From: Deltaproteobacteria bacterium
Lineage (GTDB): Bacteria > Desulfobacterota > JADFVX01
Direction of reading: 5' to 3'
Length of the DNA stretch: 64,000 bases
Assembly: GCA_029860075.1 (NCBI GenBank)
Contig: JAOUBX010000008.1
Location: 1 to 64,000 of the forward strand
A program made the position numbers and the translations under genes. The notes beneath the pieces are model-generated. The model was given only the letters and a program-made list of their open reading frames with translations, was not told the DNA's origin and searched no databases. The stretch's first letter is position 1, and every line of letters starts with the position of its first letter. Shown here piece after piece: positions 7,873 through 17,326 of the stretch.

Positions 7873-7920
7873 TTCAAAAAATCCTGGTTTCACCCGCAGG
7901 TTAAGCGGGCATTTTTTGAA
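7873..7920 (+). promoter_or_regulatory. Long two-tier hairpin in the leader of the kinase gene
   Basis: An outer stem (TTCAAAAAAT at 7873-7882 with ATTTTTTGAA at 7911-7920) encloses an inner CCCGC/GCGGG stem (7893-7897 and 7905-7909) followed by a T-run. The inner stem plus T-run would be a terminator, while the outer arms could compete, so it may be a leader attenuator or a terminator of an unseen transcript. No known riboswitch was recognised. Confidence 0.35.
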
Positions 7921-8001
7921 TGTGTTGTGGAATCAAAAGGTTGCGCTGGAAATCGTGATCCAACTACCCTTTCCCGGACTATTAATTTTCACATCCTATC
8001 C

Positions 8002-10032
8002 ATGGCAATACTAATCGTTGACGATTCAGCAAGTATCAGGGAAATAACGGGAGATATCCTTGCTTCCGCCGGGTACAGCGACATATTAACTGCCGCTTCC
8101 GGTGAAGAAGCAATGGAAATACTTGCCGCAAATAAAGAAAACAGGATAGACCTCATCCTCATGGACATGGTCATGCCCGGGATGGGAGGCATTGAAGCAT
8201 GCCGCATGCTCAAGGAAAGTAAAGAGCACCACTATATTCCCGTCATCATGGTTACCGCCATTAATGATATGAACAGGCTCAAACTTGCCTTTGATGCAGG
8301 CGTCAACGACTATATTCATAAGCCTGTCAATAATATTGAGTTGCTCTCCAGGGTCAGGGCCGCCCTGGGCCTTAAATCGGAAATTGACAAGAGGCAAAAA
8401 CATGAGAGTGAACTGCTGGACCTTACCGGTGAACTTAAAGAAACAAACGAGAAACTGAGATACTTCGAAAAAGCCATCGACAATATGCAGATGGGACTGA
8501 CCATCGCTGATCCCGATGGAAAAATCATGTACTGCAATCCTGCCGAAGCAAAAATGCATCGATACAGCCCGGAAGAACTCATCGGAAAGGACGCCAGGAT
8601 TTTTGCGCCGAAAAAACTCTGGAAACCGATGGAAAGAAAAAAACTTAAAGAAATCGGAAGTTTCAGGAGAGAAACGACGAACCTGAGAAAAGACGGCACC
8701 ACCTTTCCTGTTCAACTGCTATCGGATATTGTGCTTAACGACGACAATGAGCCCATTGCCATTGTAACGACCTGTGACGATATTACGGAAAGAACGGAAG
8801 CGAAAGAAGCCCTTAAAAAAGCCCATGGCGAACTTGAAGAGAGAGTCAGGGAAAGGACAAAAGCGCTTTCCGACGCCAACATCCTGCTGAAAGACGAGAT
8901 CAGCGAGCGCAGAAAAGTGGAAGAATCGCTCAGGGTAAGTGAAAATGAATTACGCAGCCTCTTCCAGCAATTCAATGCCCTTCTTGAAGCCATACCCGAT
9001 TCTCTCATCCTTTTCGGCCCCGACCTTCATATCCTCTGGTCCAATCATGGCGCGATAAAAATATTCGGTTTAAAGAAAAAGGAAGAGCCGGGCAAGCCCT
9101 TTGCTATTATAAACAGGATTTATGAGGACCTGGATGAATGGCCCGTAAAAAAATGCTTTGAAAGCGGTCACGAAGAAAGTGACGAAATTTCCATGGACGA
9201 TGGAAAGATGCTTCATATCCGTGCCTTTCCCGTAATTGATGAAAAAGGACGGGTAAACAACGTGCTTCAATTTTTAATCGACGTTACCAAAACAGCTAAC
9301 CTCCAGGCAGAAGCAATGAAAGCAGGCCACCTGGCATCAATAGGGGAACTTTCCGCCGGCGTTGCCCATGAAATAAACAATCCCGTCAACGGCATTATCA
9401 ACTGCGCCCAGCTCATTGAAAAAAAATGTGAAGGAGCAGAAAAAATAGAAGAACTGGCATCAATGATAATAAAGGAAGGAAAACGGGTGGCCAAGATCGT
9501 AAAGGCCCTGCTTTCCTTCGCCAGGCACAGGGGAGACAAACTGGAAGCCATGAGTCTTGAAGCCGTTTTGCGCGAATCACTTGCACTGACCGAGGCCCAC
9601 CTTAGAAAGGACGGCATTACACTCCATATTGATTTTCCCGAAGACCTGCCACTGCTCACAGCCAATGATCAGCAAATAGAACAGGTCTTCCTCAACCTTA
9701 TTAATAATGCAAGGTACGCCCTCAATAAAAAGTATCCCCATGACGATAAGAAGAAAGTCCTGAAAATCAAGGCAAAGACCTTTAAGCGGGATAAAAATCT
9801 CTACGTGAGAACAGTCTTTCATGACAGTGGCCCGGGTATAGAAAAAAAGGTCCTTAACAAGGTCATCAACCCCTTCTTTACAACCAAGCCCCCCCGGGAG
9901 GGAACGGGCCTTGGCCTCAGCATCAGTCACGGTATTATCATTGACCACGGTGGGAACCTTTCTATTGACAGCAGGGAAGGCCAATATACAAAAATCATTA
10001 TTGAACTTCCTGCAAGAAAAGAGGAACGATGA
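8002..10032 (+). CDS. REC-PAS-PAS sensor histidine kinase
   Basis: A soluble 676-residue kinase with no membrane segment. It has an N-terminal receiver (residues 1-118, phospho-acceptor Asp55 in LMDMVMPG, KPV lysine), a PAS domain (about 150-270), a coiled linker, a second PAS (about 310-430), a HisKA dimerisation domain with His456 (GVAHEINNP) and an HATPase with N box (NLINNARYAL) and GTGLGLSISHG. The PAS-HEINNP type commonly pairs with NtrC-like regulators, and the next gene overlaps it by 4 nt and encodes one. The ATG at 8002 is chosen because the receiver starts there (MAILIVDD); a GTG at 7927 would add 25 unrelated residues. Neither has a good ribosome-binding site. It probably phosphorylates the downstream sigma-54 activator. 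Confidence 0.9.
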   Translation: MAILIVDDSASIREITGDILASAGYSDILTAASGEEAMEILAANKENRIDLILMDMVMPGMGGIEACRMLKESKEHHYIPVIMVTAINDMNRLKLAFDAGVNDYIHKPVNNIELLSRVRAALGLKSEIDKRQKHESELLDLTGELKETNEKLRYFEKAIDNMQMGLTIADPDGKIMYCNPAEAKMHRYSPEELIGKDARIFAPKKLWKPMERKKLKEIGSFRRETTNLRKDGTTFPVQLLSDIVLNDDNEPIAIVTTCDDITERTEAKEALKKAHGELEERVRERTKALSDANILLKDEISERRKVEESLRVSENELRSLFQQFNALLEAIPDSLILFGPDLHILWSNHGAIKIFGLKKKEEPGKPFAIINRIYEDLDEWPVKKCFESGHEESDEISMDDGKMLHIRAFPVIDEKGRVNNVLQFLIDVTKTANLQAEAMKAGHLASIGELSAGVAHEINNPVNGIINCAQLIEKKCEGAEKIEELASMIIKEGKRVAKIVKALLSFARHRGDKLEAMSLEAVLRESLALTEAHLRKDGITLHIDFPEDLPLLTANDQQIEQVFLNLINNARYALNKKYPHDDKKKVLKIKAKTFKRDKNLYVRTVFHDSGPGIEKKVLNKVINPFFTTKPPREGTGLGLSISHGIIIDHGGNLSIDSREGQYTKIIIELPARKEER

Positions 10033-11720
10033 ATTCCATTCTTGTTGTCGATGATGAAAAAATACTCCGCTTTACCTTCCAGGAGTTCCTTGAAGAGGGA
10101 GGATATGCTGTTGTAACGGCCGGTAACTATAGGGAGGCCCTCGAAAAACTTAAAGAAAAGTCTTTTGATCTCATCATTACCGACATCATACTGGGCGGGA
10201 AAACTGGCCTTGATCTGCTGGAAAAAATCAGGGAAATGGAACTCACCTGTCCCGTAATCGTGCTGACCGGTTATCCTGATATTGAAACGGCCACAGAAGC
10301 GGTGAGATTAGGCGCATTTAACTATCTTTCCAAGCCTGTCGACCAGGAAATGCTTTTAAATGCCGTCCGTATCGCCATCAAGTACAAGGATTCAAAGGAA
10401 AAGGAAGAGAGTTATAAATCAAACCTGGAGGCCATCTATAAAAGCGTTAATGAAGGAATCATCACGGTAGATACGGATTTTAAGATCATTGAACTCAACA
10501 AGGCAGCCGAATCCATTTGCGGGCTTACGCGCAAGGACATTGGAAAAAAATACAATACCCTTGCCCGCCCCTGCGGCAGCGGCTGCACAGAAATTCTGAA
10601 AAGGGCCGTCACGATAAAAAAACCGGGAGAAGTTCACCGAATTGAATGCCACCGCAGTGACAGACAAAACCAGCTCGTCACAATAACCACGTCACCCCTC
10701 ATTTATGAAAAGGGGGACTATGCAGGTGCTGTAATGGTCATCTCTGACGAGACACGGCTTGCCGAACTGGAGCGTGATCTGAAGGCAAGAAAAAGCTTTA
10801 AAAATATGATCGGTGAAAGTCAGAAAATGCAGGCCCTCTATGATCTCATTGAGAACATCTCAAAAGTCGATTCAACGGTCCTTATCATCGGTGAAAGCGG
10901 AACAGGCAAGGAACTCGTTGCCCAGGCCCTCCACTACGGCAATCCTCTCAGAAACGGCAAACCGCTTATATTCATTAATTGTGCCGCTATCCCGGAGAAC
11001 CTCATAGAAAGCGAGCTTTTCGGCCATGAAAAAGGGGCCTTTACCGGCGCCATTTCGCTCCAGAAAGGAAAGTTCGAGCTTGCCTCAGGGGGAACCCTCG
11101 TTTTGGATGAAATCGGCGATATGCCCCTTACGCTCCAGGCAAAACTGCTAAGGGTACTGGAGCAATCGGAAATACAGCGGGTAGGCGGCAAAGAAATTAT
11201 CCCCATAAATACGAGAGTCATTGCATCAACCAATAGAGATCTTCGCAAGAAAGTTAAAGAAGGAATGTTCAGGGAAGATCTCTACTACCGCCTCAGAGTT
11301 ATTGAATTAACCATGCCCCCCTTGCGAGAGAGAATGACCGATATCAATCTCCTTGCCAGGCATTTTATTGAACAATTCAGCAAAAAATTTAAAAAAACGA
11401 TAAAAGGCGTTTCATCGGAAGTACTTAAGGCCTTTATGGATTACCGTTGGCCGGGAAACGTGAGAGAACTTGAACATATCCTGGAACATGCCGCCATTCT
11501 TTGCAATGCCCCCGTAATAACCATTGATGACCTCCCGCGCCAGTTTCTTTCCGACAGCCGCAGTGAAGAAGCTGCCCCTCCTTCCCGGGAGGACAAGGAA
11601 GACGACCGCATACGGCATGCCCTGAAAAAAACAAAATGGAACAAAACAGAAACGGCAAAAATGTTAAATATGGACAGAAGCACACTTTACCGTAAAATGC
11701 AGAAGTATAACATCACTTAA
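10029..11720 (+). CDS. NtrC-family sigma-54-dependent response regulator (REC-PAS-AAA-HTH)
   Basis: A 563-residue activator: receiver with Asp52 (IITDIILGG), an inserted PAS domain (about 130-245), the AAA+ sigma-54 interaction domain (about 255-490) with Walker A GESGTGKE near 288, the sigma-54 contact loop GAFTGA near 337 and LVLDEIGDMPL, and a C-terminal Fis-type helix-turn-helix (KTETAKMLNMDRSTLYRKM). The GAFTGA loop means it can open sigma-54 promoters. It overlaps the upstream kinase by 4 nt (ATGA). A 15-bp-arm palindrome 60 nt past its stop and a -24/-12 sequence further on make the following DUF11 operon its likely target. Confidence 0.93.
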   Translation: MNSILVVDDEKILRFTFQEFLEEGGYAVVTAGNYREALEKLKEKSFDLIITDIILGGKTGLDLLEKIREMELTCPVIVLTGYPDIETATEAVRLGAFNYLSKPVDQEMLLNAVRIAIKYKDSKEKEESYKSNLEAIYKSVNEGIITVDTDFKIIELNKAAESICGLTRKDIGKKYNTLARPCGSGCTEILKRAVTIKKPGEVHRIECHRSDRQNQLVTITTSPLIYEKGDYAGAVMVISDETRLAELERDLKARKSFKNMIGESQKMQALYDLIENISKVDSTVLIIGESGTGKELVAQALHYGNPLRNGKPLIFINCAAIPENLIESELFGHEKGAFTGAISLQKGKFELASGGTLVLDEIGDMPLTLQAKLLRVLEQSEIQRVGGKEIIPINTRVIASTNRDLRKKVKEGMFREDLYYRLRVIELTMPPLRERMTDINLLARHFIEQFSKKFKKTIKGVSSEVLKAFMDYRWPGNVRELEHILEHAAILCNAPVITIDDLPRQFLSDSRSEEAAPPSREDKEDDRIRHALKKTKWNKTETAKMLNMDRSTLYRKMQKYNIT

Positions 11721-11778
11721 AAACACACCCTTTCAGCAACACCTCTTTTTTCCCCTCATCTGATGCATAACCGGACAA

Positions 11779-11810
11779 TGCAACAAACTGTTGTGCAACA
11801 GTTTGTTGCA
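11779..11810 (+). promoter_or_regulatory. Perfect palindrome, candidate upstream activator site
   Basis: TGCAACAAACTGTTG and its exact reverse complement are separated by 2 nt. Overlapping half-repeats (TTGTGCAACA with TGTTGCACAA, 11791-11813) give a second, nested dyad. It lies about 140 bp upstream of the predicted sigma-54 start site, a usual distance for an NtrC-type enhancer, and no T-run follows, which argues against a terminator. Confidence 0.55.
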
Positions 11811-11910
11811 CAACAGCCTCTTTTTCTATTCAGGACATCCACATCCCCTTTAACGCACGCACAACCCATTGATATTTAAAGCTTTTTAGACACCCCTCTT
11901 TTGATGCCCT

Positions 11911-11927
11911 TTGGCATACATATTGTT
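11911..11927 (+). promoter_or_regulatory. Sigma-54-like -24/-12 promoter
   Basis: TTGGCATACATATTGTT fits the sigma-54 layout (consensus TTGGCACG-N4-TTGCA): GG at -24 and, ten bases later, TTG at -12 where the final base is GT rather than GC. It lies 28 nt before the start of the Cys-rich small gene and directly behind a sigma-54 activator gene. Confidence 0.55.
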
Positions 11928-11954
11928 CTTAGTAAAGACAGGAAGAGGTATGTC

Positions 11955-12194
11955 ATGAGCAAAGTAAAAAAACCGGATAACAAAAAAACAGAGAAAGGAG
12001 CCGGAAAAATGAAAAACTGTCCTTTGATCAAAAAACCCTTCGAGGAATGCTATTGCATGAATATGAGCAGCATGAAAATTTACGATGCCATTTATTACTG
12101 CGGCAACAATTACAAGCTCTGTCCCATTTATAAAGAAAAAGCAGCAATCCCTAAAAAAACATACAGAAAGTCAATTTGTAAAAGTAAAAGGTAA
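11955..12194 (+). CDS. Small Cys-rich protein, first gene of the DUF11 operon
   Basis: A 79-residue basic protein. The core carries five cysteines in the pattern CP-x9-CYC-x15-YCG-x5-CPIY (CPLIKKPFEECYC, then AIYYCGNNYKLCPIYKE). Similar C-YC-YC-C modules are found in small proteins of deltaproteobacteria and probably hold a metal or form disulphides; the function is not known to me. GGAAGAGG 6 nt upstream decides the ATG at 11955; the frame is open further upstream across the sigma-54 promoter but that part would not be transcribed. It lies 6 nt before the next gene. Confidence 0.6.
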   Translation: MSKVKKPDNKKTEKGAGKMKNCPLIKKPFEECYCMNMSSMKIYDAIYYCGNNYKLCPIYKEKAAIPKKTYRKSICKSKR

Positions 12195-12200
12195 AAAGTC

Positions 12201-15200
12201 ATGATGGCTCCTTTTAAAAAAAGTATTCTCCCTCTATTGCTCGCCCCATTATTCTCTCTTATGCCTGCTATGGCCCTGGCCTGGCCCAATGATGCAGACT
12301 GGATAGCCATTTACAGAGGGGTGGACCCCGTCGACGATACGCTTAACGATGCAGCAGGCTCGCGGGACATTGTAGGAGACACGACAACACCCTATCCTGC
12401 TGCCTATATATCTAACGACGGCACATACATCAATTTCCGCATCCGCCTCGACGATGACCCCCTCAACAATCCACGAACAGCACTGGACCCCTTTGGATGG
12501 GGTTTCATCATTGATACGGACCAGAATGCCGATGACTACGAATGGATGGTCATGGTTGATGGTATTTCCGAAGAAATCTACCTTGCCGAGAATACCCTTA
12601 AAACAGGCACAGGTGATCCCTCAGACAAAGCCGAAGTCATTGCTACACCCACCTGGCCGGAAGCAGCCGTACTGAACAGCAATTACAGGGTCGTAACAGC
12701 CGATTCCACATTTAACGGGGATACAGACTATTTTCTCGACTTTCGCCTTAATTATACAGATTTTAAAGCAGCTACAGGCATTACTGATTCAACACCGGTC
12801 AGATATTTTATGGGAAGCTCCAATAGCGCCCAGACACTGGCCTCTGACCTCGTTGCCGCCTCGGACCTTTATGCCGGGCTTAGTGAAACCGTACTGCCTA
12901 CGGGCCCTCAGCCCACAACAGGCAGTGCAAAATTCGCTGCTGACCTGGCCGGCACAGGTGATGTGACAGAAATTTACCCCGGCGACACCATTTATATAAG
13001 AGTTGATGATGCAGACCGGAACAGCATGGCTTCCGAAGCGGAGACAATCACCGTAACAATATCGGCCCCCAGCGGAGACAGTGAAACCGTCACAGTCACA
13101 GAAACGGGGATTAACACAGGCATTTTTACGGGTTCCATAGTTTCTTCGGGCGCTGCGCCAACAGTTAGTGACGGCACACTGCAAGTAGAGGCCATTGAAA
13201 CAGCTACCGCAACCTATACAGATGCTGTTGATGCCGCTCTCAATGAAAACCAGTCACGCACCGATACACTCACCGTTTTACCGAGCGCTGATCTTGAGCT
13301 TACAAAAACGGTAAGCAACCTCACACCCAACGAGGGAGACCCTATCAGCTATCGTCTTTCTCTTATCAATACCGGCCCCAGCAATTCGTCAGGTGTGCAG
13401 GTTTACGACCCGCTGCCTGCCGGCGTCACCTATGACTCTTACAGTGGTGATGGAACCTATAACTTTTCAACAGGCATTTGGACCGTTCCCCCAACACTTA
13501 GTGGTTACAGTTCCATTCTCTCTATTAATGCAACGGTAGATTCCGGAACAGCCTATTCGACAATAACAAACTTTACGAATATTACAACAGCCGGACAACT
13601 TGATCCCATCAGTGCAAACAACTCGGATTCAGCATCGATCACTGTGGCAGGCGCCGACCTGAATCTTACGAAAAGTGTCGACAATGCAACGCCCAATACA
13701 GGTGACACGGTAATTTTCACCATTACCGTCACCAATGAGGGCTTAAACAATTCGAGCAACATCGAGGTAACGGACCTTCTTCCGGCGGGACTCTCCTTTG
13801 TGTCCTACAGCAGTTCAACGGCTTACAACAGCGGCACAGGCCTCTGGAACGTGGGCGATCTTACCGTTGGAGCAAGCAGCACCCTGAAACTGGCAGCAAC
13901 AGTAACGGCAGGAAGCGGCTCACTTATAAGCAACACGGCCCATATTACCGCCACAGACCAGGCCGATCCCCATGCAGCCGACAACAGCGCTTCAATCTCT
14001 ATTTCGGTAGGCGGTACCGACGTGGCTGTCACCAAAACGATCAACAATGCAACACCCAATGAGGGTGAAGGAATCTTCTATACACTTACCGTCACCAATA
14101 ACGGTAATAACGATGCAACGGGGCTGGCTGTTACCGATAGCCTTCCTGCGGGGGTCACCTATCTTTCAGATTCGGGAGGCGGCAGCTACAACAGCGGCAG
14201 CGGTCTATGGACTATAGGCAACCTCGCCAACGGGGCAAACACCTTTCTAAATATCTCGGCAACAATCGATAGTGGAACGGCAGGCACTTCCATCAGTAAT
14301 ACGGCCTCCCTTTCAGCCATCGATCAGCTCGATCCTGTAAGCGGAAACGATTCATCCGCTGCTTCACTAACCGTTCAAAAAGCGGATTTGGCCATTACCA
14401 AGGCAGTCGATAATTCAGGGCCGAACGAGGGTGACACCATCAATTATACGGTTACCGTAAACAATAACGGCCCCAATGAAGCAACAGGAATAGAGGTAAC
14501 AGACAATCTTCCGGCAGGAGTGACCTATGTTTCATACAGCTCAACTCAGGGAACCTACAATAGTGGAACCGGTCTATGGAACATCACTTCCATAGCCAAT
14601 CCCGGAACGGCAGTACTTACCCTGACGGCAACCGTCGATACGGGAACGGCACTTACATCCATCACTAATACAGCCTCCCTGAGCGCAGCAGACCAGGTGG
14701 ACCCTGTCAGTTCAAATAATACAGCCACAGCTTCTATCTCCGTTGGCGGTGTCGATCTTGAAATCAGCAAGAGCGTAAACAACCCTGTTCCCGGCGAAGG
14801 TGACGCCATTACCTATACCGTTACAATTGTTAACAACGGCCCCAATGATGCCGACGGCATTGTCATAAAAGATATGGAACCGGCCGGTGTCTCATTCGGG
14901 ACCGTCACCGTTTCACAGGGAAGCTGGAATGGCGGTCAATCAAAGTGGACCGCAGGCACTCTTGTTAACGGGGCTTCAGCAACGATGACCATTGCCGCCA
15001 CCGTCGATGCGGGAACAACGGGACAGACCATTAGCAACACGGCAAGGGTAACAGAGGTGGATCAGACGGACTACGCCCTTGCAAATAACGTTTCTTCTAT
15101 CGACATTGAAGTGGGAGGTCTCGACCTCGCCATCTCAAAGACAGTGAGCAATGCCACACCGACCATCGGCGATACAGTGACCTATACCATTACCGTAAGC

Positions 15201-16310
15201 AACAACGGTCCGGCAGATGCAACGGGTATTGAAGTAACGGATAATCTCCCATCGGGCGTGACCTTCACTTCCTACAGCGCCACCCAGGGAAGCTTCAATA
15301 ACGTAAGCGGTCTCTGGACTGTCGGCGGCATTACAGCCGCCGCTCCCAACACAGCATCGCTTTATCTCCGGGCAACTATCGATTCAGGCACAGCCGGCTG
15401 GAGCATTACAAACAGCGCCCACCTTTCGGCCGTCGACCAGAATGATTCCGATAATAGCAACGACAGCGCTTCAGACTTGCTGGTCGTACAGGCGGCCGAT
15501 CTTTCCATCGTCAAAACAGCGGACAATTCTACACCCGATGAGGGCGACAGCATTAGCTATACCATCACCGTCACCAATAACGGCCCGCACGATACGACAG
15601 GTGTGGAGATCACCGATTTACTGCCTGCCGGTGTTACATACCAGTCCTACAGTTCAACCTTCGGAAGTTACAGCAGCGGACCGGGGCTGTGGAACATTGG
15701 CAACCTTGCCAAACTTTCCAGCGCTGTTTTAACAATTAGAGCATCCGTCGATAACGGCACGGGAGGATCAAACATTACCAACACAGCCTCAATAACCGCC
15801 TCCGGCCTTGCAGACACAAGCAGTGCAAACGACAGTTCGTCTTTTGTCATTACGCCCAGAGCCATGCCGCTCATCACACTGGCAAAACTGGTGGCAGCCA
15901 TATCGGATCCCGTCAACGGCGGGACCAATCCCAAGGCCATTCCCGGCGCCGTTATGGAATACACCCTATCAGCAACCAACACGGGCCTCGGCGTTGCCGA
16001 TGCAGACACCGTTATTATTACCGACGCCATCCCTGCCGATACGGAGTTCTACGCCTGGGATATGGGCGGATGGCCCGTCATCTTTAGCAACGGCGCTACG
16101 GCAAGCGGTCTTACTTATACCTTTACTTCCCTCGGTGACGGAGGCGACAGCATCGAATTCCTCGATTCAGACGACAATCCCATGACACCGACAGCCGGTT
16201 TTGACGCCGCTGTGGCAAAAATAAAGATTACCTTCGGCGGAAGCTTTAATGCCTCCGATGGAACAAACCACCCCTCATTCAGCCTGAAATTCAGAGTGAG
16301 GATTAAATGA
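12201..16310 (+). CDS. Giant secreted DUF11 (conserved repeat) surface protein
   Basis: A 1369-residue exported protein with signal peptide (cleavage near ALAW, residue 30). After a 200-residue N-terminal domain and a segment near 240-355 (TETGINTGIFTGSI) it carries seven DUF11/TIGR01451 Ig-like repeats of about 122 residues starting near residues 363, 484, 606, 728, 850, 974 and 1099 (ADLxLTKxVxNxTPxEGD...YTxTVxNxGPxxxTG...PAGVxY), then a diverged eighth module from 1221 to the end. Such repeats form rod-like surface fibres. No LPxTG, PEP-CTERM or membrane anchor is present, so attachment is likely through partners, possibly the operon's barrel protein. Only AAAGG lies upstream of the paired ATGATG. 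High Asn/Thr/Ser and almost no Cys are typical of exported fibres. Confidence 0.9.
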   Translation: MMAPFKKSILPLLLAPLFSLMPAMALAWPNDADWIAIYRGVDPVDDTLNDAAGSRDIVGDTTTPYPAAYISNDGTYINFRIRLDDDPLNNPRTALDPFGWGFIIDTDQNADDYEWMVMVDGISEEIYLAENTLKTGTGDPSDKAEVIATPTWPEAAVLNSNYRVVTADSTFNGDTDYFLDFRLNYTDFKAATGITDSTPVRYFMGSSNSAQTLASDLVAASDLYAGLSETVLPTGPQPTTGSAKFAADLAGTGDVTEIYPGDTIYIRVDDADRNSMASEAETITVTISAPSGDSETVTVTETGINTGIFTGSIVSSGAAPTVSDGTLQVEAIETATATYTDAVDAALNENQSRTDTLTVLPSADLELTKTVSNLTPNEGDPISYRLSLINTGPSNSSGVQVYDPLPAGVTYDSYSGDGTYNFSTGIWTVPPTLSGYSSILSINATVDSGTAYSTITNFTNITTAGQLDPISANNSDSASITVAGADLNLTKSVDNATPNTGDTVIFTITVTNEGLNNSSNIEVTDLLPAGLSFVSYSSSTAYNSGTGLWNVGDLTVGASSTLKLAATVTAGSGSLISNTAHITATDQADPHAADNSASISISVGGTDVAVTKTINNATPNEGEGIFYTLTVTNNGNNDATGLAVTDSLPAGVTYLSDSGGGSYNSGSGLWTIGNLANGANTFLNISATIDSGTAGTSISNTASLSAIDQLDPVSGNDSSAASLTVQKADLAITKAVDNSGPNEGDTINYTVTVNNNGPNEATGIEVTDNLPAGVTYVSYSSTQGTYNSGTGLWNITSIANPGTAVLTLTATVDTGTALTSITNTASLSAADQVDPVSSNNTATASISVGGVDLEISKSVNNPVPGEGDAITYTVTIVNNGPNDADGIVIKDMEPAGVSFGTVTVSQGSWNGGQSKWTAGTLVNGASATMTIAATVDAGTTGQTISNTARVTEVDQTDYALANNVSSIDIEVGGLDLAISKTVSNATPTIGDTVTYTITVSNNGPADATGIEVTDNLPSGVTFTSYSATQGSFNNVSGLWTVGGITAAAPNTASLYLRATIDSGTAGWSITNSAHLSAVDQNDSDNSNDSASDLLVVQAADLSIVKTADNSTPDEGDSISYTITVTNNGPHDTTGVEITDLLPAGVTYQSYSSTFGSYSSGPGLWNIGNLAKLSSAVLTIRASVDNGTGGSNITNTASITASGLADTSSANDSSSFVITPRAMPLITLAKLVAAISDPVNGGTNPKAIPGAVMEYTLSATNTGLGVADADTVIITDAIPADTEFYAWDMGGWPVIFSNGATASGLTYTFTSLGDGGDSIEFLDSDDNPMTPTAGFDAAVAKIKITFGGSFNASDGTNHPSFSLKFRVRIK

Positions 16311-16326
16311 GCGGAGGAACTGATTT

Positions 16327-17313
16327 ATGAAAGGGATTAAATTCATAGCGGCGCTCATTCTGCTAATCGCCATTAGCCCCCTTTCTTCATGGGCAGCGGG
16401 CACACCGGCAGGCACAAATATATCCAATAGCGCAACCGTCACCTATACCGTTGACACAACGGATTACAGTATTACAAGCCTGCCCGCTAACATTACCGTT
16501 TCTGAACTGATAAACATCAATCTTCTCTGGCAGGATTCAGGCCCCGTCAGGGTGTCATCGGGCGATTCAGGCCAGGCGCTTACCTTTCTTGCCGCCAACA
16601 GTGGAAACGGGAGTGAAACTTACGATCTTTCGGCAAATTCGGCCCTTGGCACGGCAGATTTTAATCCCCTTTTAAGCGGCATCTATTTCGACAGCAACGG
16701 CAATGGTACTTACGATGCGGGAACGGACATTCAATATGTGGCAGGCGTCAACGAGCCAACCCTTTCTCCCGATGCAGCCATAACGCTATTCCTTGTAAAC
16801 GACATTCCACCATCACTTAACGATGGTGATTCAGGTGACAGCGAACTGACCATCACCTCTCAAACAGGATCAGGGCCGGTGGGAACAATTATTGCCAATG
16901 GCGGCGACGGCGGTCTCATTGACGCCGTCATCGGCGCCTCAGGAGGAAGGGCAACGACAAGAGGCAGCTACATCGTCTCCACACTGGATGTGGTCATCAA
17001 TAAATCAGCTGTCGTAACAGACCTGTCGGGCGGCTCCACTGCCATGACGGGTTCAACCATCAGCTATACACTTTCTGTCTCCGTCACAGGAACGGGGACA
17101 GTAACGGGACTGGTCATAAATGATCTGATTCCCGCAAATACAAGCTATAAGGCAAACACATTAAGGCTAAATGGAAGTGCGCTCTCCGACGCCGCCGACA
17201 GTGATGCAGGCGATGTGGGCATAAGCGCCGCCAACACGGTAACCGTAACGCTAGGCAATGTAACAGGCGGCTCGGCCGCTCAGGATATAACTTTCGACGT
17301 CACTATAAACTAA
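16327..17313 (+). CDS. Secreted protein with GTPAGT N-domain and DUF11-like C-domain
   Basis: A 328-residue protein with a signal peptide ending SSWAA. The mature N-terminus (AGTPAGTNISNSATVTYTV) is shared with two later genes of the operon, marking a common beta-domain. The middle has an SGIYFDSNGNGTYDAGTDIQY segment typical of this family, and the C-terminal 110 residues form one DUF11-type module (VVINKSAVVTDLSGG...GLVINDLIPANTSYKANTLRLNG). It is likely a minor subunit of the same surface structure. GGAGG lies 9 nt before the ATG, and 16 nt separate it from the previous stop. Confidence 0.85.
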   Translation: MKGIKFIAALILLIAISPLSSWAAGTPAGTNISNSATVTYTVDTTDYSITSLPANITVSELININLLWQDSGPVRVSSGDSGQALTFLAANSGNGSETYDLSANSALGTADFNPLLSGIYFDSNGNGTYDAGTDIQYVAGVNEPTLSPDAAITLFLVNDIPPSLNDGDSGDSELTITSQTGSGPVGTIIANGGDGGLIDAVIGASGGRATTRGSYIVSTLDVVINKSAVVTDLSGGSTAMTGSTISYTLSVSVTGTGTVTGLVINDLIPANTSYKANTLRLNGSALSDAADSDAGDVGISAANTVTVTLGNVTGGSAAQDITFDVTIN

Positions 17314-17326
17314 CGGAGGGATTGAA

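Noticed and set aside
7539-7893. Two overlapping minus-strand open frames of 65-77 codons
   Set aside because: They overlap each other in different frames with no supporting start signal.
12201-16310. The ~366-bp DNA repeat in the DUF11 gene as a CRISPR-like or recombinogenic array
   Set aside because: The units are long, diverged at the DNA level and explained by protein domain repeats.
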